In this document: in pieces, positions 12,529 through 19,001 of the stretch
Layout: every line of letters starts with the position of its first letter
How positions within the stretch are numbered: position 1 is the first letter of the stretch
Source of the DNA: JAJXYP01 sp035541855
GTDB lineage: Bacteria; Patescibacteriota; Minisyncoccia; UBA6257; 2-01-FULL-56-20
Assembly (NCBI GenBank): GCA_035541855.1
Contig: DATKMM010000057.1
Span: forward strand, 1 to 20,008
DNA: 20,008 nt
Reading direction: 5' to 3'
The notes under the pieces: model-generated
The model's database searches: none
What the model was told of the DNA's origin: nothing
The model's input: only the letters and a program-made list of their open reading frames with translations
Made by a program: the position numbers and the translations under genes

Positions 12529-13674
12529 CTATCCCAAAATGATGCCGCCGCCAAGCATTTCGCCCGCTTTCGAATACCACACCGCCGATTGGCCCGGAGC
12601 AACGAACTTCTGCGGCTCATCAAAAATCAGCGTCCAGCCGTTGTTGCGGCGTTCACCCGATGACCTCAAAACCGCCTTCGCGAGCGGCTGGCGATAACGG
12701 ACCCGGGCGAAGACGGGCATAGAAGCATCCGCCGACGGCGCATTGCCGCCGATAAAGTTTGCGTTCGTAAGTTCGATCTCTTTCCGATAGAGCGCTTCGT
12801 TATCGCTGCCTTCGGCAACCACGACCGTATTCGTCGCGGCGTCCTTCGCGGCGACATAAAGCGGCTCGCGGTCAGCGCGCCCGCCGGTTTTCGGAAAATC
12901 AAAATCCGCGTTGATGTGCCGCTGGCCGATCGTATAAAATTCCGCGCCGAAATGCTCGCCGATCTTTTCGCCGAAGGTCGTGAGAAGCGCCCCTCGCTTT
13001 TCCGGGATATATTCCTTCAAAAACTCATCCATGGAAACCTTGCCCAGAAAACAGATCCCCTGCGAATCCTTCTTCTCCGCCGTCGGGAGGCCGGCCCGCC
13101 GCGCGATCTTCCGCACGTCCGGCTTGAGGTATCCCCCGATCGGGAACCGGCAATGTGCAAGCTGCTTCTGCGTCAAAGTCCACAGAAAATACGACTGGTC
13201 CTTGTTGGCGTCCTTCGCGGCAAAAAGTCGGGTCTCTATTTTCCTTCCTCCCCCCCTACCTCCCACCTCATATCTCTTAGCTCTAGCTCTAATTCCAGCC
13301 CTAACGTAATGCCCGGTCGCCACGAAATCGGCTCCCATCGCAAGCGCCTTTTCCAGAAACAGGCCGAACTTGATCTCCTTGTTGCACATCACGTCTGGGT
13401 TTGGCGTGATGCCCGCGCGGTAGCCCTCCACCATGTACTCCACCACCCGGCGTTTATATTCCTCCTCGAAATCCCAGACGTAGAACGGGATGCCGATATG
13501 CCCCGCCACGCGCCGCGCATCCTCGGCGTCCTGCTCCGCGCAGCCATCCAGGTTATAGCACCGCATGAAAACGCCCACGACGTCATAGCCCTGCTTTTTC
13601 AGCAAAAAAGCCGCCACGGACGAATCGACGCCCCCGGACATCCCGACAAAAACCACTTCGCGGCGCATTGACAT
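12529..13674 (-). CDS. mnmA: tRNA-uridine 2-sulfurtransferase MnmA
   Basis: MnmA thiolates U34 of the tRNAs for Lys, Glu and Gln. The PP-loop 'GMSGGVDSS' (11-19) and the two catalytic Cys, C97 in 'NPDVMCNKEIKF' and C208 in 'DSQGICFLG', are present. 'NKDQSYFL' and the C-terminal beta-barrel segments also fit. It has 381 residues. Between 'ATGHYVR' and 'NKDQSYFL' is an extra stretch of about 16 residues rich in Arg, Gly and Lys ('AGIRARAKRYEVGGRGGGRK'), encoded by the repeat at 13267-13304 and a purine-rich flank. Two starts are possible, 13674 (MSMRRE) and 13668 (MRRE). It begins the long minus-strand run ending with ftsB and is 11 nt from proS. Confidence 0.95.
   Translation of the reverse strand: MSMRREVVFVGMSGGVDSSVAAFLLKKQGYDVVGVFMRCYNLDGCAEQDAEDARRVAGHIGIPFYVWDFEEEYKRRVVEYMVEGYRAGITPNPDVMCNKEIKFGLFLEKALAMGADFVATGHYVRAGIRARAKRYEVGGRGGGRKIETRLFAAKDANKDQSYFLWTLTQKQLAHCRFPIGGYLKPDVRKIARRAGLPTAEKKDSQGICFLGKVSMDEFLKEYIPEKRGALLTTFGEKIGEHFGAEFYTIGQRHINADFDFPKTGGRADREPLYVAAKDAATNTVVVAEGSDNEALYRKEIELTNANFIGGNAPSADASMPVFARVRYRQPLAKAVLRSSGERRNNGWTLIFDEPQKFVAPGQSAVWYSKAGEMLGGGIILG
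13267..13304 (-). repeat. GAGCTAAGAG-type repeat inside the mnmA coding sequence
   Basis: The first 17 bases, plus-strand CTCATATCTCTTAGCTC (13267-13283), match 10240-10256 exactly. They are followed by further CTCTAGCTCTAA-type units to about 13304. The repeat stays in frame with mnmA and encodes part of a family-atypical insertion. Confidence 0.7.
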
Positions 13675-13712
13675 GAAATTTTCTTTATGCTTTCATTTGA
13701 TCAGAGGTGCTT

Positions 13713-13883
13713 ATGGTGTTTAGCTATGGATATGGTGCTGCCATGTTGGCGGCCATCCTGATCGCGCTCGGGGGGATGAACCTTTGGATGCGATCGGGAA
13801 AAATGGAGCGGTGGGGCAGATGGATCGTCGCCATCGGCACGCTGCTGTTCTTCGTGTTCTTCACGCTGGCGACAACGAAGTGA
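13713..13883 (+). CDS. Small two-helix membrane protein, 56 residues, unknown function
   Basis: The frame starts MVFSYGYGAAMLAAI and ends TLATTK. It has a hydrophobic helix at about residues 9-25 and another at about 38-53, joined by a charged loop ('MRSGKMERWGRW'), so both ends are probably on the same side. AGAGGTG (13703-13709) is a good Shine-Dalgarno sequence at normal spacing, unusual in this window. A perfect TTGACA (13668-13673) lies 17 nt from the weak -10 TTTCAT (13691-13696). An intrinsic terminator begins 3 nt after the stop, so it looks like a complete single-gene unit. It runs opposite to the genes on both sides. No family is recognised. Confidence 0.7.
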   Translation: MVFSYGYGAAMLAAILIALGGMNLWMRSGKMERWGRWIVAIGTLLFFVFFTLATTK

Positions 13884-13886
13884 GAT

Positions 13887-13920
13887 ACGCGGTCGGCCAA
13901 ACCCCGATCGCGTCTTTTTT
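13887..13920 (+). terminator. Intrinsic terminator of the 56-residue membrane protein gene
   Basis: Arms ACGCGGTCGG (13887-13896) and CCGATCGCGT (13904-13913) pair with one G-U wobble, with a 7-nt loop, followed by C and six T (13915-13920). It also separates the gene from the convergent efp stop. Confidence 0.85.
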
Positions 13921-13923
13921 ATA

Positions 13924-14487
13924 CTACACCCGCTCGACGTAATCCCCTGTCGTCGTGTTGATGCGGATCATGTCGCCCTCGTTGATAAAGAGCGGAGCGT
14001 TCACATGGGCGCCCCCTTCGATCGTCACCGATTTCGTGCCACCCTGCGCGGTATTGCCGCGGATGGCCGGCGGAGCCTCGGTCACCTTGAAATCCATTTT
14101 GATCGGGATCTCAACTTTAATGACTTTATCATTAAAAACCATCGTCTGGACCTTCGTGTTCGGTTTGAGGAACTGGCCCTGCGTACCGACGAGATCCGCC
14201 GCCAGCGAAAAGCGATTCTTCGGATTTCCCTCCTCGTGGAACCAATACTCGCCCTTCGCGGCGTAGATGAACATCGCGTTCTTTCGTTCGATATCCGCCT
14301 CCTCGAACGAATCGCTCGCCTGGAAATTGCGGTCCAGAAGCTTGCCCGTGATCAGGTTGCGGATGCGCGTCTGCACCACGGCCTTCCGCTGCTGCATGCG
14401 CAGGAAATGCATGTCGATCACCTCGTACGGCGCGCCGTCCATGACGAAAAGGACGCCTTTATTAAGATCGGTGTAAGTCAGTGCCAT
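13924..14487 (-). CDS. efp: Elongation factor P with a non-canonical tip loop
   Basis: EF-P binds ribosomes stalled at polyproline stretches. Its 187 residues show all three beta domains: the KOW-like N-terminus ('MALTYTDLNKGVLFVMDGAPYEVIDM'), the OB domain, and the C-terminal 'GGAHVNAPLFINEGDMIRINTTTGDYVERV'. The loop that in E. coli carries the modified Lys34 ('KPGKGQA') reads 'RMQQRKA', so Gln stands in the Lys34 position and neither PGKG nor the Arg32-type loop is present. The start is 14487, since a longer frame upstream adds no family sequence. The minus-strand -10 CATAAT (14500-14495) ends 7 nt before the ATG, suggesting a leaderless message. The upstream GH130 gene ends 31 nt away. 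Confidence 0.95.
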   Translation of the reverse strand: MALTYTDLNKGVLFVMDGAPYEVIDMHFLRMQQRKAVVQTRIRNLITGKLLDRNFQASDSFEEADIERKNAMFIYAAKGEYWFHEEGNPKNRFSLAADLVGTQGQFLKPNTKVQTMVFNDKVIKVEIPIKMDFKVTEAPPAIRGNTAQGGTKSVTIEGGAHVNAPLFINEGDMIRINTTTGDYVERV

Positions 14488-14494
14488 ATCGGGA

Positions 14495-14500
14495 ATTATG
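14495..14500 (-). promoter_or_regulatory. -10 box of efp
   Basis: Minus-strand CATAAT (within TATCATAAT) ends 7 nt before the efp ATG. No clear -35 box is seen; transcripts starting here would be leaderless. Confidence 0.45.
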
Positions 14501-14518
14501 ATACCAGATCCGCACCGA

Positions 14519-16441
14519 TCATTCAAGCTGGAACTTCGCCCCCTTCACCAAACTTTCCACGAGTGCCTTGAAGCCGATGGTGGCGACGGCGACCACCTTG
14601 TCGGCGCCGCCGTAGTATACGAAAAGCTGGTCGCGGACCGGCACCGCGCCGCACGGGAAGACGACGTTCGGCACGATGCCCTCCCGTTCGTACGGCATCT
14701 TCGGCTCAAGGAGCGTATCGTGCGTACGGTACATGATCTTCGCGGGATCCTTCAGGTCGAGCAGGGCCGCCCGGATGTTGTAATGGTTCGTCCGCTTCGA
14801 GATGCCGTGATACAAAAGCAGCCAGCCATCCTTCGTCTCGATCGGCGGCCCGGAAATGCCGATGCGCTTCGAATCCCACGCCGTGTCGCGCGGCCGCATC
14901 AAAATCTTACCTCCCAGAAACTTCGTCTTGCCGTCGAAGTTCAGATCGGGGGTCGAGTCGATCCAGATGTCCGATTCGAGCCGGTGCAGGAACCAGTACT
15001 GCCCGCCGATCTTTTTCGGGAATATGGCGGCATCTTTGTCGTCGAGTCCCGGCGGCGAGATGAGCACCGGCCTCGTCCAGTTCCATTTGTGGTCCAGCAT
15101 GTCGGCGATCCCGATGGAGGTGAACGCCACGCGCGGCGGGTCCTTGCCGTCGTACGCGGTGTAGCACATATACAGCATGTTGCCGAGCTTCGTGATGCGC
15201 GGGTCCTCGCAGCCGGAATTCCCGCCCGGCACGAGCTTTCGCTCGAAATCCTCGCGCGGCACGTAGACCGGCTCGGGCAGGCGTTTTTCGATATGCACGC
15301 CGTCGGCCGAGCTCGCATAGCCGATGACCGAGGTATTGTCGCCCGACATGGCCCGGTAGAAGATGCGCATCTTGCCGCCTTCATACACCGCCGTCGGATT
15401 GAACGTCGCCTGCGATTCCCACGCGTGCTCGCCGATCGGGGTGATGATCGGGTTGTTCTCGAAACGCTTGAGCTCGCGCCCCGCGATCAGCTTCAGCTCC
15501 TCGAGCAGGTCCTTCAGCTTTAACACCGCGACGCACGAGGTCGTATCCGCCGCGCCGTAATACAAATAGACCGAAGTCTTCCGCACGAAAGCACCCGACG
15601 GGAAAACGATGCGCGGCACCCGTCCATAGCATTCATATTCCTCTTCCGGCACCAGGAACGGCCGCTTGACCTCGCCCACTATCTTTTTCGGATCAGCCAG
15701 GTCGAGCAGGAGCGCCTGGATGCCGAAGGTTGCCGGAGGCGAAAGGTAATTATAGATGTACGAATAAAAGAGCAGCCATCCGTCCTTCGTCCTGACCGGC
15801 GCCGAACCCACCTCGATCTGGTCTTTCTCGTTCTTTTCAATGCCGATCACGTGATCGTCCAGCTTCGCGTACCATGCCGACCAGAACTCCGCCGACCACA
15901 GGTCCTCGATGCGGTCGAGCAGCGCGAGGCATATCTTCGCCGGCGGCCGGTCAGTGTTGACCGTGACGATCACGGCGACCTTGCCCCCGACGCGTTCCGG
16001 GAAAAGCGCCATGGCCTTCGCATTGAAGGGCGTCACGAGGTGCCGCTCGGCGACGGTCTTCAGGTCATCGGAAACCGCCACGGCAACCTTGATCCCGTCC
16101 GCCGAAAATTCGCGCACGGCCGTATAAAAAATGTAATAACGGCCCTCGAACGCGGTCACGCGCGGATCCTCGCAGCCATAGCGTTCCCACGTCTCCACGG
16201 GAGCGATGAACTGCGTACGCCCCCTGAAGTGCAGGCCGTCCTTACCGGCGGCATGGCCGATGGATGAGATCAAAACGCCGGTATCCCCCGCTTTTTCCTT
16301 CGACGAAACCGCGCGGTAAAAAATATGGACCTGGCCGGCCGCCTCGACGACCGATGGATTGAACGCCGCTTCGCCCTCCCAGGGCACGTCGTGGTCGGGA
16401 ATGAGGACCGGATTCTCGGAAGACCGTTTAGCCGCGGGCAT
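14519..16441 (-). CDS. Tandem GH130-type (COG2152) beta-propeller protein, two fused domains
   Basis: This 640-residue protein contains two GH130-like five-bladed propeller units, at about residues 8-320 and 326-635. GH130 enzymes phosphorolyse or hydrolyse beta-mannosides. Both halves have 'FNP' (27-29, 347-349), 'FYRA' and 'GCEDPR' (EDPR at 91-94 and 412-415, the expected catalytic Asp region). Only the C-terminal half keeps 'AAIFPKKIGGQYWFLHR' (H486, R487) and 'GWLLLYHG' (H545). In the N-terminal half these read 'MALFPERVGGKVAVIVTVNTD' and 'GWLLFYSY'. I infer a canonical C-terminal domain and a divergent N-terminal one that may hydrolyse, bind or regulate. No signal peptide is seen. Its start overlaps the end of the upstream GH130 gene by 14 bp. 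Confidence 0.85.
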   Translation of the reverse strand: MPAAKRSSENPVLIPDHDVPWEGEAAFNPSVVEAAGQVHIFYRAVSSKEKAGDTGVLISSIGHAAGKDGLHFRGRTQFIAPVETWERYGCEDPRVTAFEGRYYIFYTAVREFSADGIKVAVAVSDDLKTVAERHLVTPFNAKAMALFPERVGGKVAVIVTVNTDRPPAKICLALLDRIEDLWSAEFWSAWYAKLDDHVIGIEKNEKDQIEVGSAPVRTKDGWLLFYSYIYNYLSPPATFGIQALLLDLADPKKIVGEVKRPFLVPEEEYECYGRVPRIVFPSGAFVRKTSVYLYYGAADTTSCVAVLKLKDLLEELKLIAGRELKRFENNPIITPIGEHAWESQATFNPTAVYEGGKMRIFYRAMSGDNTSVIGYASSADGVHIEKRLPEPVYVPREDFERKLVPGGNSGCEDPRITKLGNMLYMCYTAYDGKDPPRVAFTSIGIADMLDHKWNWTRPVLISPPGLDDKDAAIFPKKIGGQYWFLHRLESDIWIDSTPDLNFDGKTKFLGGKILMRPRDTAWDSKRIGISGPPIETKDGWLLLYHGISKRTNHYNIRAALLDLKDPAKIMYRTHDTLLEPKMPYEREGIVPNVVFPCGAVPVRDQLFVYYGGADKVVAVATIGFKALVESLVKGAKFQLE

Positions 16442-17651
16442 ATTTCAGGGTCTTCGATTTTATCTCCGGCGTCAGCTTGGGCGTGCCGTCCTTCTTCAGA
16501 TGCGCGATGAAATCATCCAGCTTCGCCGTCGCCACGCAGACCACCGAATCGGCGCCGCCGTAATATACGAAAAGCGTGCCGTCCTTCGCGACCGCGCCGC
16601 ACGGATAGACCACGCCGGATTTCCATCCGCTGTTCTCGTACCATTCTTCCGGCGACAGCACCGGCTCGTTCGAACGGTAAAGCACCTTCGTCGGGTCCTT
16701 CAGGTCAAGCAACATCGCGCCGATCTTGTACCGCCCCGGGTCCTGGTTGCCGATCGCCTGGTAAATGAGCAGCCACCCCTCCGAGGTCCTGATCGGCGGC
16801 GCTCCGGCACCCACCTTCCGCGAATCCCAGTATCCCGGGCGGGGACTGATCTTATGTTCCCCCTTCAGATATTCGTTCTCGAAATCGAGGTTGTCCACGA
16901 AATCCACGAGGATGTCCGGATAGACGCGATGGAAAATGACGTACTTTCCGTCGATCTTTTCCGGCAACAGGCACGCATTCTTGTCCACCACGTCCCGGAA
17001 CCGCGGATCTCTCGCGAGCTCCTCCGGCGGCATCGAGATCAGCTTCGCGGGCGACCAGGTGTCCCATCTTTTCGCGAGAAAATTGCCGACGTCGATCGAG
17101 GTAAGCGCCACCCGCGGCGGACTCCAGCCGTCGAACGCGACATAGAGCATGTAAACCTTGCTGTCTTCCGCGATATATGTCGCGCGCGGATCCTCCGAGC
17201 CGCCCCACCATCCTCCCCCGGAAACATAAACGCCGCTCCCGGGATCCTTCTTCGATATGCGCGCCTTGGCATCCGGGATCAGTTCCGGCACGTACGCCGG
17301 CTCGTTTGACCGCTCGTGGATGGTGAGGCCGTCATAGGAAGCGGCATGTCCGACGACGGAGATGTCCTGGTCGCCGATCGCGCGATAGAGCAGATGGATC
17401 CTGCCGCCGACCTCGACGGCTCCGGGATTGAACGTCGCCTTCGACTCCCATGCCAGATGCGGCCGCGGCTCGATGATCGGATTGCCGTGATGCTTCCGCA
17501 GAACATCCGGATGGACCTTCCGGACCAAAGGCGCCGGCACCTTCCGGGGGCGGCGAATAGTCGACCGTTTTGTTGTCGTTTTTGCAGAACGCGCGACACC
17601 AGCCCTCCGCTTGGCAGTACTTTTTCCCGCAATTTTTCGTTTGGTCGGCAT
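16428..17651 (-). CDS. Single-domain GH130-type glycosidase/phosphorylase with a basic N-terminal tail
   Basis: From the ATG at 17651 (MPTKRKIAGK) the protein has 407 residues. Residues 1-45 hold 17 Lys/Arg plus Ala, Thr and Ser, resembling a histone-H1-like tail, with no hydrophobic core for a signal peptide. Residues 50-385 form a GH130/COG2152 propeller: 'ATFNPGAVE' (72-80), 'EDPR' (153-156), 'NACLLPEKIDGKYVIFHR' (H241, R242) and 'GAGAPPIRTSEGWLLIYQ' (Q298 where the sister domain has His), then 'YYGGADSVVCVATA'. It is probably active on beta-linked mannose-type glycosides, but the mechanism is uncertain. A TTG start at 17663 is possible but less likely. It is the first gene of the unit and overlaps the tandem GH130 gene by 14 bp. 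Confidence 0.85.
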   Translation of the reverse strand: MPTKRKIAGKSTAKRRAGVARSAKTTTKRSTIRRPRKVPAPLVRKVHPDVLRKHHGNPIIEPRPHLAWESKATFNPGAVEVGGRIHLLYRAIGDQDISVVGHAASYDGLTIHERSNEPAYVPELIPDAKARISKKDPGSGVYVSGGGWWGGSEDPRATYIAEDSKVYMLYVAFDGWSPPRVALTSIDVGNFLAKRWDTWSPAKLISMPPEELARDPRFRDVVDKNACLLPEKIDGKYVIFHRVYPDILVDFVDNLDFENEYLKGEHKISPRPGYWDSRKVGAGAPPIRTSEGWLLIYQAIGNQDPGRYKIGAMLLDLKDPTKVLYRSNEPVLSPEEWYENSGWKSGVVYPCGAVAKDGTLFVYYGGADSVVCVATAKLDDFIAHLKKDGTPKLTPEIKSKTLKYARG

Positions 17652-17699
17652 TGATACGGACAAACCCGACGACCTAAGGCGCCGCCGGCCTACCCTTGG

Positions 17700-17708
17700 A
17701 TTTTATCA
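17700..17708 (-). promoter_or_regulatory. Extended -10 promoter of the GH130 genes
   Basis: Minus-strand TGATAAAAT (17708-17700) fits an extended -10 (TGnTATAAT). The start would be near 17693, leaving a leader of about 42 nt. No -35 box is evident. Confidence 0.45.
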
Positions 17709-17760
17709 CATCCATGCGATTCCGATATGCGCATGCTGTGCATAAAGCGAGGGAATGCGC

Positions 17761-17766
17761 TATCAT
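17761..17766 (+). promoter_or_regulatory. -10 box of dnaX
   Basis: TATCAT ends 7 nt before the dnaX ATG, so the transcript should be leaderless or nearly so. The bases between include GGGG but no proper Shine-Dalgarno spacing. Confidence 0.45.
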
Positions 17767-17773
17767 GGGGTAA

Positions 17774-18871
17774 ATGGCAGCCTTATACCGGAAATATCGC
17801 CCCAAAAAGCTTGGCGACGTCCTCGGGCAGGAAACCAACGTCGAGATCCTCCGGAACGCCGCGAGAGCCGGCCGCCTGGGACATGCCTATATCTTTTACG
17901 GTTCGCGGGGCACGGGAAAGACGACGACCGCGCGGCTGCTCGCGAAACTGTTGAACTGTGAAAAGCGGCGTGACGACCCGGAGTTCGCCAAGCTCGGCGA
18001 ACCGTGCAACGAGTGCAACGAGTGCCGCGCCATCGATGCGCAAAATTCGTTCGACGTGGTCGAGATCGACGCGGCGTCGAACCGCGGCATTGACGAGATC
18101 CGCAACCTGAAGGAAAACATCCGCACCGCGCCCGCTTCGGCGGCGCACAAAGTGTATATCATCGACGAAGCGCATATGCTTACCGGCGCCGCGTTCAATG
18201 CGCTCCTGAAGACGCTTGAAGAGCCGCCGGCGCACGCCGTCATCATCCTCGCCACGACGGAGTTCGAGAAGCTGCCGCCGACCATCACTTCGCGCGCCCA
18301 GCGGTTCGTTTTCAAAAAGCTCCCCAAGGCGACGATCATGGGAAAGCTGGCGGCGATGGCGAAGACGGAAAAACTGAAGATCGACGAACCGGCGCTTGAG
18401 CTCATTGCTGCCGCCGGCGAAGGGAGTTTCCGCGACGCGGAATCCCTGCTCGACCAGATCGCCTCCCTCACCACGACCATCGATCTCGCGACTGCGGAGC
18501 GCGTGACCGGACGCACCGGACTCGGGAAAGTGCACGAACTCTCGGAGCTGATCACGGCAAAGGACCTCAAGGGCGCCCTGGCCCACGTTTCCGGATTGCA
18601 GGATGACGGCCGCGATCTCGTCCAGTTCACGAAAGAGCTCATCCACTACCTGCGCAAAGTTCTGTCGTTAAAGATCAATCCGGCGCTTCGGGAGACGTTC
18701 GAGAAAGACCTCACGCACGACGAGATCGCGCAGATCAACCAGCTCGCCGGCGCCGCCGACACCGCGTTTCTCATCACGATGATCCGCGCCCTCATCCGCG
18801 CCTATTCCGAAATGCGCTATTCCCCTTTCGCCTCAGTCCCGCTCGAGATCGCCCTCGCGGAAAATTTATAG
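17774..18871 (+). CDS. dnaX: DNA polymerase III clamp-loader subunit (gamma-length DnaX)
   Basis: DnaX is the ATPase of the clamp loader. An AAA+ module holds Walker A 'GSRGTGKTT' (43-51), the zinc-binding Cys set C62, C78, C81 and C84, Walker B 'VYIIDEAH' (127-134) and sensor 1 'LATTE'. The SRC motif has drifted to 'SRAQ' (173-176) but keeps the Arg finger. A lid domain and clamp-loader collar domain follow. Total length is 365 residues, ending at the collar, so the tau-specific domains that bind DnaB and the polymerase alpha subunit are absent (E. coli tau has 643). The ATG at 17774 is 7 nt after TATCAT. No slippery A-run suggesting programmed frameshifting was noticed. Confidence 0.96.
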   Translation: MAALYRKYRPKKLGDVLGQETNVEILRNAARAGRLGHAYIFYGSRGTGKTTTARLLAKLLNCEKRRDDPEFAKLGEPCNECNECRAIDAQNSFDVVEIDAASNRGIDEIRNLKENIRTAPASAAHKVYIIDEAHMLTGAAFNALLKTLEEPPAHAVIILATTEFEKLPPTITSRAQRFVFKKLPKATIMGKLAAMAKTEKLKIDEPALELIAAAGEGSFRDAESLLDQIASLTTTIDLATAERVTGRTGLGKVHELSELITAKDLKGALAHVSGLQDDGRDLVQFTKELIHYLRKVLSLKINPALRETFEKDLTHDEIAQINQLAGAADTAFLITMIRALIRAYSEMRYSPFASVPLEIALAENL

Positions 18872-18872
18872 G

Positions 18873-18900
18873 TTGCATTTGTCCGTTTCGCGCCTATAAT
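18873..18900 (+). promoter_or_regulatory. Promoter of the secreted Ala/Pro-rich protein gene
   Basis: TTGCAT (18873-18878) and a perfect TATAAT (18895-18900) are separated by 16 nt, immediately after the dnaX stop. The start would be near 18907, leaving a leader of about 95 nt to the ATG at 19002, the longest non-T-box leader here. I see no riboswitch-like structure in it. Confidence 0.7.
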
Positions 18901-19001
18901 GATGGCAGTTCGTTGCACATCGACATTTTCCTTCATGCTCATTGACACCTCAATATTTTCGAAAGGCCGTCAAGTTGCATCATTTTCGTAAAAAAACACT
19001 A

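Noticed and set aside
12518..12580. N-terminal extension of proS into mnmA
   Set aside because: The added residues do not resemble ProRS, while MRQSQLF at 12517 does.
14498..15523. A 341-codon plus-strand frame opposite the tandem GH130 gene
   Set aside because: It has the typical Arg/His/Val-rich composition of an antisense shadow, and the minus strand carries clear GH130 motifs.
16359..17309. A 316-codon plus-strand frame opposite the single-domain GH130 gene
   Set aside because: Same reason: no recognisable motifs, no promoter or ribosome-binding site, and a real gene on the other strand.
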